This document shows, in pieces, positions 26,256 to 33,738 of a DNA stretch of 39,354 nt (the first letter of the stretch is position 1; each line of letters starts with the position of its first letter). Under the pieces are notes generated by a model that was given only the letters and a program-made list of their open reading frames with translations, did no database searches and was not told where the DNA came from. The translations under genes and the position numbers were made by a program. This DNA comes from Acidimicrobiia bacterium (GTDB lineage: Bacteria; Actinomycetota; Acidimicrobiia; Acidimicrobiales; SHLQ01): assembly GCA_029858875.1 (NCBI GenBank), contig JAOUEE010000003.1, positions 1-39,354 of the forward strand. Reading direction: 5' to 3'.

Positions 26256-27241
26256 GCGGCGGCGAAATTGTCGCCGAGGCCCGCCCGATCGATGCAGAAC
26301 TGCCACAATGCGGCGCGACGAGCCGGTGTGTCGGTCTTGCGGGTGCGGCCCAGTTTGTGGATCGGTCTCACCCGGCGATCCAGCCAGAAGCGGCCGTTTT
26401 CGCGGCCGGGCTCGTCGGCCGCGGCCAACCACACCATCGTGTCGGCGCCCTGAGCCGGCGTCCGCAGCAGCGGGCCCACCACCCGGCGGAAGGTGGGGAG
26501 CGACTCGGCCACACCCGGGGTGTCGGCCCAGCCGGGATGCAGCGCGTGGAAACGCACTCCTGATCCGGTCGGGTGGGCGGCCCACATCTCGTTGAGCGCC
26601 ACCTGTGCCCGCTTGGCCCGGGCGTACTGCTCGGAGCCGTTGTAGTCCCCGGCCGGCATCTCCAAACGGTCGACTCGCAGACGGGTGGCGTACATGCCAC
26701 CCGACGACATGGTGATCACCCGCCCGGGACGGTGCTGATCGCTCAGCCGATCGAGGAGCAGCGCCGTCAACAGGAAGGGACCGATCACCTGACTGGCCAC
26801 GGTGGCCTCCGAGCCATCGGGTGCCTCGGAACGGGTGTCGGCCAGAGCGCCGGCATTGTGGAGCAGGGCATCGACGCGCGGGTGCTCGGCCCGGATCTGC
26901 TCGGCGGCGGCGCGAACCGCGGCGAAGTCGCCCATGTCGGCGATCACGATGCCGATGGCGTCGTTGCCGCTGACCCGCCGGATCTGGTCCCGGACCGCCT
27001 CGGTCTTGTCGGGGTTGCGGCCCAGCAGCACGAGCTCGGCACCACAGCGAGCCAGCTGCTCGGCCGCGGCCAAACCGAGGCCGCTGGTGGCGCCGGTGAG
27101 TACCATCACCCGACCGTGCAGGTCGTAGTCGTCGAGCGGCTTCCAGTCGTCCAACCGGGACCGGACGGCGTAACCCAGTCGGGTGAAGCTGGTGACCACC
27201 GGCGCCTCGATGGCGGTGTCGAGCAGGTCGGCCACGCCCAT
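26249..27241 (-). CDS. Short-chain dehydrogenase/reductase (DHRS12-like)
   Basis: The 330-residue protein is an SDR with an extra N-terminal stretch (APVVTSFTRLGYAVRSRLDDW) seen in the DHRS12-like group. The cofactor motif is LTGATSGLGLAAAEQLA, followed by LLHNAGALADTR, a serine in VITMSSGGMYATRL and the active-site YARAK. A complete Ser-Tyr-Lys set is present. The start overlaps the stop of the SRPBCC gene by one base (TGATG), so the two are one operon. Substrate is unknown; the group is often annotated as dehydrogenase of hydrophobic substrates, which I give only as background. It ends inside the nested inverted repeat. Confidence 0.88.
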   Translation of the reverse strand: MGVADLLDTAIEAPVVTSFTRLGYAVRSRLDDWKPLDDYDLHGRVMVLTGATSGLGLAAAEQLARCGAELVLLGRNPDKTEAVRDQIRRVSGNDAIGIVIADMGDFAAVRAAAEQIRAEHPRVDALLHNAGALADTRSEAPDGSEATVASQVIGPFLLTALLLDRLSDQHRPGRVITMSSGGMYATRLRVDRLEMPAGDYNGSEQYARAKRAQVALNEMWAAHPTGSGVRFHALHPGWADTPGVAESLPTFRRVVGPLLRTPAQGADTMVWLAAADEPGRENGRFWLDRRVRPIHKLGRTRKTDTPARRAALWQFCIDRAGLGDNFAAAN

Positions 27242-27699
27242 CAGGTCACGTCGCTTCGATGGAGGGCCGATCCTTGCAGAGCCTGACGCAGGCCAGCAGC
27301 AGCTCGATTGCCGACGCGACCGAACACCAGCCGAAGGCCCAGTTCGCCCACCCGGAGGATGCCGTTGAGCGTCAGCTCGGCGTCGTAGGTGACGGCGCAT
27401 CCCTCACCGTCGGGTTCGATGGTGATCAGGTCGGTCGACGTGAGCGCAGCCGATCGAGCGACCACCAGTAGCCGCCTCGGCGCGTCATGCTCCATGGTCC
27501 GGTACCGCAGGGTGAGATCTCGTCCTGGACCAGCCACCGTCACATCGAAGACGCCGCCGGGACCGCCGCCCTCGCCGGCGACCTGGCTCACGGCGCGAAC
27601 GCCCGGGTCCCAATCGGCGAAGTTCCGCAGATCCGCCAGGTAGGCGAACGCGGTCTCCGGGGGGTGGGGTGATCGGATGCGAGTGGTGTAGCGAGCCAT
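27241..27699 (-). CDS. SRPBCC (START-like) family protein
   Basis: The 152-residue protein begins MARYTTRIRSPHPPETAFAYLADLRNFADWDPGVRAV, the standard opening of the SRPBCC/polyketide cyclase-like fold that binds hydrophobic ligands in a deep cavity. Later strands include GGVFDVTVAGPGRDLTLRYRTMEHD and a C-terminal long helix. ATG 27699 is chosen because AGGAGG lies six bases upstream on the - strand; the ORF-track start is longer without support. It is translationally coupled to the DHRS12-like SDR, so it may deliver, sequester or cyclise that enzyme's substrate. Confidence 0.85.
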   Translation of the reverse strand: MARYTTRIRSPHPPETAFAYLADLRNFADWDPGVRAVSQVAGEGGGPGGVFDVTVAGPGRDLTLRYRTMEHDAPRRLLVVARSAALTSTDLITIEPDGEGCAVTYDAELTLNGILRVGELGLRLVFGRVGNRAAAGLRQALQGSALHRSDVT

Positions 27700-27745
27700 G
27701 GGCGACCTCCTGGGGCATCTGCTGGTTCGCCGGGCGGAATGATCC

Positions 27746-27755
27746 GGATGCATCC
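27746..27755. promoter_or_regulatory. Perfect palindrome GGATGCATCC in a divergent gap
   Basis: This 10-bp palindrome sits in the 166-bp gap between the SRPBCC-SDR operon and the cyclic-nucleotide-binding gene. It could be a regulator site. It does not match the CRP consensus. Confidence 0.25.
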
Positions 27756-27865
27756 ATCGTTGAACACAGCACGAACCGAAGAGTGTGCACGAAACCGCTC
27801 AAGGTCGTCGTGCCGTCGGGCCGATACCCCTCATCGGTTCATTCCCTTCCCCCGAGGAGCCCTTC

Positions 27866-28282
27866 ATGTTCGGGAAAACCCAATCCTTCGATGACTCTGT
27901 ACTGCCTCCCGAGCTGGTGGGTGACGGGGATTCCAACGCCCGCGAGCAGATCGAGAAGCTGTTCACCCCACTGCATGTCTCGGCCGGCCGGACCCTCATC
28001 GAAGCCGGCCACTTCGGTCGCGAGTTCTTCGTGATCACCGCCGGGCGAGCCGTGGTGCTGCGTGACGGCGACGAAGTGGGCCAGCTCGGCGCCGGCGACT
28101 TCTGCGGAGAGATCGCGCTGCTCGAAGGCGAGCGGCGCAACGCAACGGTGCGAGCCCTCACCGACATGAAGGTGTTGGTGGCCAATCCTCGCGAGTTCCG
28201 GGCGCTGCTCGGTGCCTCACCCCGATTCGCCGCCGCGATCCAGGCCATGTCCAGCGCCCGACGGCTGGCGCTGGCCTCCTGA
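27866..28282 (+). CDS. Single-domain cyclic-nucleotide-binding (CAP_ED) protein
   Basis: The 138-residue protein consists almost only of a cyclic-nucleotide-binding beta barrel: LFTPLHVSAGRTLIEAGHFGREFFVITAGRAVVLRDGDEVGQLGAGDFCGEIALLEGERRNATVRALTDMKVLV. The phosphate-binding cassette FCGEIALLEGERRNATVRA keeps the Glu and Arg that usually contact cAMP or cGMP. There is no DNA-binding domain, kinase or channel attached, so it probably acts as a sensor subunit or partner-binding protein. ATG 27866 follows GAGGAG with six bases spacing. The ORF-track start at 27785 lacks support. Confidence 0.88.
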   Translation: MFGKTQSFDDSVLPPELVGDGDSNAREQIEKLFTPLHVSAGRTLIEAGHFGREFFVITAGRAVVLRDGDEVGQLGAGDFCGEIALLEGERRNATVRALTDMKVLVANPREFRALLGASPRFAAAIQAMSSARRLALAS

Positions 28283-28340
28283 CCCAACCGGTGCCATCGG
28301 AGCCGGTTGCCGCTTGCGGGACCGCGATGGTGGCTCCGGG

Positions 28341-28346
28341 TAGAGT
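28341..28346 (+). promoter_or_regulatory. Likely -10 box upstream of an SDR gene
   Basis: TAGAGT fits TANNNT; a start near 28353 would leave a 20-base leader with AAGGGGGG at 28360-28367 as ribosome binding site for ATG 28373. Confidence 0.35.
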
Positions 28347-28372
28347 CGGCCCGCCCGACAAGGGGGGCCTCG

Positions 28373-29113
28373 ATGTTCGATCTGGCGACAAGGACGGCGC
28401 TCGTCACCGGCGGCGGCCAGTCCGTCGGCGAGGGCATCGCTCGCACCCTTGGCGGGCAGGGCGCCCACGTGCTCGTCAACGACATCGTCGCTGAGCGGGC
28501 GCATCGGGTGGTCGACGCCATCCAGGCCGCAGGCGGTTCGGCCGAGGCGGTCATCTTCGACGTGACCGACCTGGACGCCGTCCAACGCTCGTGTGCATCC
28601 ACGGGCGTCATCGACATCGTGGTCAACAACGCAGGCAACGGCGGCGCCGAAGGGATGCGACCGCGGCCTTTCAAGGACATGACGCCGGCCGACTGGGAAG
28701 GGCCCATCCGGGTCAACCTGTACGGGGTGCTGCACACGACCCATGCCGTCATCAACGGGATGCTCGAGCGGGGATGGGGACGCCTCATCACCATCTCATC
28801 GGGTGCGGGCAGCATTGGCGTCGGCATCGGGGTCAGCCCCTACTCGGCGGCCAAGGGTGCCGGTCAGGCGTTCATGCGCTCGATCGCCGTCGAGGTGGCC
28901 CGCACCGGGGTGACGGCCAACTCGGTGGCACTGGGCCTGATGGAGAACGTGGCCGGCGGCGAGGTGACCGGGCCGTTGGCCAAGAGCATCCCCGTCGGTC
29001 GGCTGGGGACCCCCGACGACGTCGGGGCGATGTGCGTGTACCTGGCCTCGGACGAAGCGGCATGGGTCACCGGCCAGACCGTGCACGTGAACGGTGGCAG
29101 CCTCACCACGTGA
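28373..29113 (+). CDS. Short-chain dehydrogenase/reductase
   Basis: The 246-residue classical SDR has the cofactor motif ALVTGGGQSVGEGIA (TGGGxxxGxG, slightly unusual with SV), the NNAG motif in VVNNAGNGGAEG, catalytic serine in TISSGAGSIG and YSAAK in the active site, and the C-terminal VTGQTVHVNGGSLTT end. VNDIVAER with Asp after beta-2 suggests NAD rather than NADP. AAGGGGGG five bases before ATG 28373 supports the start. It is followed 45 bases later by the NAD-binding dehydrogenase gene, with its own promoter box. Substrate unknown. Confidence 0.92.
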   Translation: MFDLATRTALVTGGGQSVGEGIARTLGGQGAHVLVNDIVAERAHRVVDAIQAAGGSAEAVIFDVTDLDAVQRSCASTGVIDIVVNNAGNGGAEGMRPRPFKDMTPADWEGPIRVNLYGVLHTTHAVINGMLERGWGRLITISSGAGSIGVGIGVSPYSAAKGAGQAFMRSIAVEVARTGVTANSVALGLMENVAGGEVTGPLAKSIPVGRLGTPDDVGAMCVYLASDEAAWVTGQTVHVNGGSLTT

Positions 29114-29146
29114 CGGGCACGTTGGTCGCCCGGTCCGGGACCCAAC

Positions 29147-29152
29147 TAGCTT
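29147..29152 (+). promoter_or_regulatory. -10 box of a leaderless dehydrogenase gene
   Basis: TAGCTT lies six bases before ATG 29159, with no ribosome binding site, repeating the leaderless pattern. Confidence 0.4.
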
Positions 29153-29158
29153 CGCTCC

Positions 29159-30007
29159 ATGACCACCTGTGGGTACATCGGACTGGGCGACATGGGTTCG
29201 GCCATGGTCGAGTGCTTCCTCGCGGCCGGCGGCGAGCTGGTCGTGCACGATCTCGACGTCGAGCGGGTGGACGCCATGGTCGCTCTGGGGGCGTCGGCGG
29301 CGGGGTCCGCAGCCGAGGTGGCGCAACGGTGCGACGTGATCGAGGTCTGCGTGCCGGCGGCCCACCACGTCGAGGCCGTGCTCAACGGTCCCGACGGGGC
29401 CGCCCGGTCAGGCCGCGCCGGAACCGTGGTGCTGATCCACTCCACCGTCCATCCCAAAACCGTGGTGGCCGAAGCCGAGCGGGCCCGGGCCTGGGGTGGG
29501 CAGGTCTTCGACGTCTGCGTCGGCGGTGGCGTGGTCAACGCCCGGGAGGGCGAGCTGACCCTCTTCGTCGGCGGGCTGGGTGACCTGGCGCCCGAAGTCG
29601 TCGCCCTGCTCGACGTGTACGGGTCGCAGGTGATCGATGCCGGGCCGGTGGGGGCGGGGGCCGCCCTCAAGATCGGATTCAACGTGATGACCTACGCCCA
29701 GTTCGCCGCCGCCCGCACCGGTGTCGACCTGGTGAAGGCCCACGGCGCCGACCCCGAAGCGCTGATCGACGCCTGGCGCCACGTGGGCCAGCTGGGTGTC
29801 CTCACCGAGCGGGCCCTGCCTCTCTTCTCCATGACCCCCGACCAGATCGAGGAGCTCGGCATGGCAGGGTTCATGCGGGGTCATGTCGAGCTGGCCGAGA
29901 AGGACCTGACCCTGGCCCGTGAGGTGGGTGGCGCCGCCGACGCCATCAACGGCTTCCTCGACGGTGTCCGCCGGGCCATGCCGTCCGTCTACTCCCTGGA
30001 GACCTGA
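29159..30007 (+). CDS. NAD(P)-dependent 3-hydroxyisobutyrate-dehydrogenase-like enzyme
   Basis: This 282-residue beta-hydroxyacid dehydrogenase family protein opens with GYIGLGDMGSAMVECFLAAG (GxGxMG cofactor loop). The substrate-binding segment reads VFDVCVGGGVVNAREGELTLFVGG, and the catalytic lysine and asparagine are in GPVGAGAALKIGFNVMTYAQ. The C-terminal helical domain ends with EKDLTLAREVGG, which matches the family's KDLxLA motif. The enzyme should oxidise a hydroxyacid or reduce an imine or semialdehyde; the substrate is not evident. Its stop overlaps the start of the CMD gene (TGATG), suggesting a shared pathway. Confidence 0.9.
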   Translation: MTTCGYIGLGDMGSAMVECFLAAGGELVVHDLDVERVDAMVALGASAAGSAAEVAQRCDVIEVCVPAAHHVEAVLNGPDGAARSGRAGTVVLIHSTVHPKTVVAEAERARAWGGQVFDVCVGGGVVNAREGELTLFVGGLGDLAPEVVALLDVYGSQVIDAGPVGAGAALKIGFNVMTYAQFAAARTGVDLVKAHGADPEALIDAWRHVGQLGVLTERALPLFSMTPDQIEELGMAGFMRGHVELAEKDLTLAREVGGAADAINGFLDGVRRAMPSVYSLET

Positions 30008-30408
30008 TGAGCACCGATGACCCCACCGCCTTCGAGCGGGGACAGGCCATGATCCGAGAGGTGTACGCCGGCGCCGTGGCCGACATCCCCAAGGGCCTGA
30101 TTCCGTTCAACGACGTGATGATCGAGACGCTCTTCGCCGAGGTATGGACCCGCGAAGAGCTGTCCATCCGCGATCGACGGCTTTTGATCATGGGGGTCAT
30201 CGCCGCGGGCGGGAACATCGAGGTGTGGAAGATCCAGGCCCGAGCCGCACTGGCCCGGGGCGAGCTCAGTCCGGCCGAACTGCGCGAGACCCTCATCACC
30301 CTGGCCCCCTACGCCGGGTACCCCAACGTGGCCGGGCTGGTCGGCGAGGCCGAGGGACTCATCGCCGAACACGAGCGCGAACCGGCGACCCCGAGCGACG
30401 CGGACTGA
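30007..30408 (+). CDS. Carboxymuconolactone decarboxylase family protein
   Basis: The 133-residue all-helical protein matches the CMD fold: LIPFNDVMIETLFAEVWTREELSIRDRRLLIMGVIAAGGNIEVWKIQARAALARGELSPAELRETLITLAPYAGYPNVAGLVG. It lacks the CxxC pair of AhpD-type peroxidases, so a lactone decarboxylase or isomerase-type role is more likely than peroxidase activity. It is coupled by a one-base overlap to the hydroxyacid-dehydrogenase-like gene, which supports a catabolic pair acting on a small acid or lactone. Confidence 0.87.
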   Translation: MSTDDPTAFERGQAMIREVYAGAVADIPKGLIPFNDVMIETLFAEVWTREELSIRDRRLLIMGVIAAGGNIEVWKIQARAALARGELSPAELRETLITLAPYAGYPNVAGLVGEAEGLIAEHEREPATPSDAD

Positions 30409-30414
30409 TGGCCC

Positions 30415-30434
30415 GCCGGCCTCGAACGGCCGGT
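30415..30434. terminator. Hairpin after the CMD gene
   Basis: GCCGGCC-TCGAAC-GGCCGGT forms a 6-bp perfect stem extended by a G-T pair around a six-base loop, seven bases after the CMD stop and in the convergent gap to the next SDR. No T-tract follows. Confidence 0.4.
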
Positions 30435-30518
30435 CCCGCCACGCCTCGCACGCGGCAGGCGATCCACACCGGCCATCGAGACCGCGCCGCACATGGTGAG
30501 CCGCACCAGACGGGCGGG

Positions 30519-31388
30519 TCACTCGCTGACGCTGGGACCCCGTGTCACGTCGGTGAGGCCGTCGCGGGTGAGGAAGTAGTTGGTGCTCTCCTGCATCCAT
30601 CGACCGGTCATGGCGAACACCGACCCGCCGTCGAGGTCGACGATGCTGCCGTGGGCCCATCGGGAGGCTGGGCCACACAGCGCCACCATCGACTCGGCGA
30701 TGTCCTCGGGTGTGGCGCCGTGCTGAAGTGGGTGGGTCCGCTCCTCGGCCTCGACGGCGTAGGCGTACAGATCCCCGAGCATGGACTTGATCGAGTCTCC
30801 CAGGATTGTGCCCGGGTTGACGCCGAGGAGGGTGATGCCGGTGGGTCCCAGCTCGACGGCCAGATACCGGATCATCGCCTCCATGGCCGCTTTGGCGCCG
30901 GCCAGGATGCCGTGGGCCGGGATGTACGTGCGGGTGTCGGCACCCGACACCCCGACGATCGTGCCGCCACCCTCCTGCATCAACGGCACACACCGCTGCA
31001 CGACCGACAGGAAGCCCACGCACGAGATCTCGTAGGTCCGGCGCAGGTGTCGCGGCTCGGCGTCGAGCAGGGGCCGGAAGCTGGTCGCGGCGGCGTTGAG
31101 CACACAGATGTCGAGGCCGCCGATGTCATCGGTGATGGCCCGGAAGAGGTGATCGATGTCGTCGGTCTGCTCGAGATCCAGGGGATACACCCAGCTGCGC
31201 CGTCCACCCGACCTGATCTCGTCGGCCACCCGTGCTGCCTCGTCGGCCTGGCTGCGGTAGGTCACCACGACATCGGCGCCGGCGCGGGCCAAGGCCAGCG
31301 CCGTCGCTCGGCCCAGACCCCGCGATGCTCCCGTGACCAGCGCCACCCGGCCGGTGAGGTCGGGCAGGTTCGGCTCGGTCTCGGTCAT
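30519..31388 (-). CDS. FabL-like SDR lacking the catalytic tyrosine
   Basis: The 289-residue protein has the NADP(H) loop ALVTGASRGLGRATALALA and the LNAAATSFRPLLD motif typical of FabL-type (enoyl-ACP reductase III-like) SDRs. The active-site region reads IVGVSGADTRTYIPAHGILAGAKAAMEAMIRYLAVELGPTGI. The lysine is present, but the residue four before it is Leu and the residue seven before it (the FabL Tyr position) is His; the nearest Tyr is eleven before. Catalysis by the usual Tyr is therefore doubtful. The gene's ATG overlaps the stop of the upstream gene (TGATG), so they form an operon. It could be a reductase with altered mechanism or a binding protein. Confidence 0.87.
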   Translation of the reverse strand: MTETEPNLPDLTGRVALVTGASRGLGRATALALARAGADVVVTYRSQADEAARVADEIRSGGRRSWVYPLDLEQTDDIDHLFRAITDDIGGLDICVLNAAATSFRPLLDAEPRHLRRTYEISCVGFLSVVQRCVPLMQEGGGTIVGVSGADTRTYIPAHGILAGAKAAMEAMIRYLAVELGPTGITLLGVNPGTILGDSIKSMLGDLYAYAVEAEERTHPLQHGATPEDIAESMVALCGPASRWAHGSIVDLDGGSVFAMTGRWMQESTNYFLTRDGLTDVTRGPSVSE

Positions 31389-32518
31389 CAACCGGGCGGG
31401 CGGATGGCCCCGGTGAGACCGTACGGCCGGTAGGGCCCCAGGATGTTCTGCTCCAACACGCCGACACCGGTGCGTTCGCCCATCCGCACCTTCATCAGAT
31501 GCTGTACGTGCTGGTTCTCGAATGAGGTGTCGTCCACCGAGTCCAGCGACCACTGCTCGGCCCCCACGGCCACCTCGCCCTTCCACTGACCGTGGCCCCA
31601 CTCGGGGTGTGAGTACCCGATGCCCTTCATCCGATAGGTGAACTGCTTCTCGAACTCGATCTCGTGGCGAGTGCCGTCATCGATGGAGGTGAACGCCAAC
31701 TGTGCCGTCTCGATCATGCGGCTGGTGTCGCTGAACGTCACCCGGTGCTCCAGGTTGCGCATGTGGGTGGCCCCGGGATCCTCGACACCCGGGAGATCGG
31801 CGATCGAGTCGTACACCGGGAGAAAGGCCCCGACCGTGTAGAGCGGGCGTCCCTTGGTGTCCTCGAACAGCTGGTAGTGCACCCCCAGATCGTCGAAGTG
31901 CAACGGCGCCCAGAGGAAGAACAGGCCGGTCTCCCGAGGCAGCGGTGGTGCACCGCGTGGGTCCCCACCGACGAGAGGGCGCAGCCCCCACGATCGATCC
32001 TTGGTCCCGGGCATGTCGGTGCCGGTGAAATGGATGGTCTCCTCGCCGTAGGTGAGCGAACCGGTCCAATGGCCCAGCTGGGTGAAGCGGGTGGTGTCCA
32101 TCACCCGGCGCAGACCGTGCATCCACGTGTGCCGAGGCTCCTCGATGTTGGCCGTACGGCCCTGGAACAGGAGGTCCGCCTTCCAGCCGGTCTCGTTGTC
32201 GTCGAGCGTGAGGCGACACGATCGCATCGGCTCCACGATCTCCAATCGGAACGGGCCGATCTGGAGGTCGGTGGGCTCGTCGGTGGCGCGGGCCGAGGCG
32301 TGGAAGGCGTGTTGAACCCCGTCGATCACGAAGCTGATGCCACAGTCCTTGATGCCCAGGTGCGGGTAGTAGGCGGTGGCCACGCCGAGGTAGGTGCTGG
32401 CATCGGACGAGTAGCCGTTGAACCAGTAGCGCTCGTACACGTCGCGGTCGCTGGACGCGGGGACCGCGATCGGGTCAGGGGTCTGGTGGACCGGGTAGTC
32501 GTCGAAGAGGCTGAGCAT
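31388..32518 (-). CDS. CrtC/AttH-like protein of unknown function
   Basis: The 376-residue protein (from ATG 32518) has no signal peptide. It is rich in beta strands and contains RYWFNGYSSDASTYLGVATAYYPHLGIKDCGISFVIDGVQH, MRSCRLTLDDNETGWKADLLFQG, HTWMHGLRRVMDTTRFTQLGHWTGSLTYGEETIHFTGTDMPGTKDRSWGLRPL and a C-terminal WGHGQWKGEVAVGAEQW. The DMPGTKDRSWGLR motif recurs in a family of uncharacterised proteins with a lipocalin-like double fold, sometimes annotated as hydroxyneurosporene synthase-like. Members I recall sit near SDRs, acyl-CoA enzymes and phosphotransferases in lipid or steroid degradation regions. Here it is coupled with the FabL-like SDR. No reaction is claimed. Confidence 0.72.
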   Translation of the reverse strand: MLSLFDDYPVHQTPDPIAVPASSDRDVYERYWFNGYSSDASTYLGVATAYYPHLGIKDCGISFVIDGVQHAFHASARATDEPTDLQIGPFRLEIVEPMRSCRLTLDDNETGWKADLLFQGRTANIEEPRHTWMHGLRRVMDTTRFTQLGHWTGSLTYGEETIHFTGTDMPGTKDRSWGLRPLVGGDPRGAPPLPRETGLFFLWAPLHFDDLGVHYQLFEDTKGRPLYTVGAFLPVYDSIADLPGVEDPGATHMRNLEHRVTFSDTSRMIETAQLAFTSIDDGTRHEIEFEKQFTYRMKGIGYSHPEWGHGQWKGEVAVGAEQWSLDSVDDTSFENQHVQHLMKVRMGERTGVGVLEQNILGPYRPYGLTGAIRPPG

Positions 32519-32524
32519 CCCGAG

Positions 32525-32530
32525 ATCATG
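32525..32530 (-). promoter_or_regulatory. Possible -10 box of the CrtC/AttH-like operon
   Basis: On the - strand CATGAT (CANNNT) lies six bases before ATG 32518. It fits the spacing of the leaderless pattern but not the first consensus base. Confidence 0.25.
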
Positions 32531-32634
32531 CCGCGCTCGTCGGTCGGCGGCGATTCCTCCGCCGGGCCTGGTGATCTGGCGCCGATACGGCACCGGGTGC
32601 GACGCTGATCGGACTGGACGAGCGAGACCGGATC

Positions 32635-33663
32635 ATGAAGGCACTACTACTCAACGATGGTGAGCTACGGGTCGGGCGGACGGAGGATCCCTCGGCCGGG
32701 CCGGGCCAGGTACTGGCCAGGACCCTCGCCTGTGCCATCTGCGCCAGCGATCACCACATGGTCCATCATGGGCGTCGGCTGGCCGATTGGTCCAACAACC
32801 ACGATGGCCCGTTCCACTTCGACCCCGACCAGGACCTGGTGCTGGGTCACGAGTTGTGCGCCGAGATCGTCGAGTTCGGCCCCGAGACCGACCGCGTGCT
32901 GCCCCTCGGCCAGCGAGTGGTCGGACCGCCCACGCTCTTCCATCCGGGCGGGATGGCGGTGCTCGGTTACTCCAACGACTACCCCGGTGGCTTCGGCGAG
33001 TACCTGTTGATGTCCGAGTCCGTCCTGCTGGCCGTGCCCGACGCGGTCACCACCGACCAGGCCGCCCTGGTCGAGCCGCTGTCGGTCGGCATGCAGTACG
33101 CGCGGGTGGCCGACATCGCGCCCGGTGAGGTGCCGCTGGTCATCGGATGTGGCGCCATCGGCATCGCCGTGATCGCCGCGCTTCGACGCCAAGGGGTGCG
33201 ACCGATCGTGGCGGCGGACTTCTCGCCGATGCGTCGGGCCACGGCGGCGGCATCCGGAGCCGACGAGGTGGTCGATCCCGCCGAGGAGACGGCGTTCGCG
33301 GCCTGGGCCCGCCTGGCGCCGCGGGGTGCTCGGTGCGTGATCGTCGAGTGTGTCGGCGCCAGCGGCGTGCTGAACGGGATCTTCACCGATGCCCCCTGGT
33401 TCAGCCGGGTGATCGTGGCCGGGCAGAACCTCGATGACGATGTCTTCTTCACCGCTTCGGCCCACACCAAGATGCTGAACGTCCAGTTCGGCAGCCTGCC
33501 CATCCCGGCCGACTTCGTCCACGCCCTCGGCGCCATCGCCGACGGCTCCATCGATGTGAGCGGCTGGCTCACCGGAACGGCCCTCCTCGACGACGCGGTG
33601 GACGCGTTCGCCCGCTCGGCCGACACCGAGACCCACACCCGGCTGGTGATCCACCCCGCCTGA
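32635..33663 (+). CDS. Zinc-type medium-chain alcohol dehydrogenase
   Basis: The 342-residue protein has the MDR fold: KALLLNDGELRVGRTEDPSAGPGQVLARTLACAICASDHHMVHHGR with the catalytic zinc Cys (CASD), a GHELCAEIVEFG segment with the second-shell His/Glu, GGFGEYLLMSE, VEPLSVGMQYARVADI, and the Rossmann motif PLVIGCGAIGIAVIAAL. The usual four-cysteine structural zinc loop after GHE is missing; the segment instead reads VVGPPTLFHPGGMAVLGYSNDYPGG. So it resembles MDRs without structural zinc. AADFSP after beta-2 suggests NAD. It is divergent from the CrtC/AttH-like operon. Confidence 0.9.
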   Translation: MKALLLNDGELRVGRTEDPSAGPGQVLARTLACAICASDHHMVHHGRRLADWSNNHDGPFHFDPDQDLVLGHELCAEIVEFGPETDRVLPLGQRVVGPPTLFHPGGMAVLGYSNDYPGGFGEYLLMSESVLLAVPDAVTTDQAALVEPLSVGMQYARVADIAPGEVPLVIGCGAIGIAVIAALRRQGVRPIVAADFSPMRRATAAASGADEVVDPAEETAFAAWARLAPRGARCVIVECVGASGVLNGIFTDAPWFSRVIVAGQNLDDDVFFTASAHTKMLNVQFGSLPIPADFVHALGAIADGSIDVSGWLTGTALLDDAVDAFARSADTETHTRLVIHPA

Positions 33664-33699
33664 GCGGCGTCGCCGTTCGGCAGGTCCGGAGGTCACCAC

Positions 33700-33705
33700 T
33701 AGGAT
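33700..33705 (+). promoter_or_regulatory. Likely -10 box of the LLM oxidoreductase gene
   Basis: TAGGAT fits TANNNT. A start about 7 bases downstream leaves a leader of roughly 27 bases with GGGGGA about ten bases before ATG 33739. Confidence 0.4.
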
Positions 33706-33738
33706 CCCAGCGCCATCGAGACGGGGGACATCATCGCC

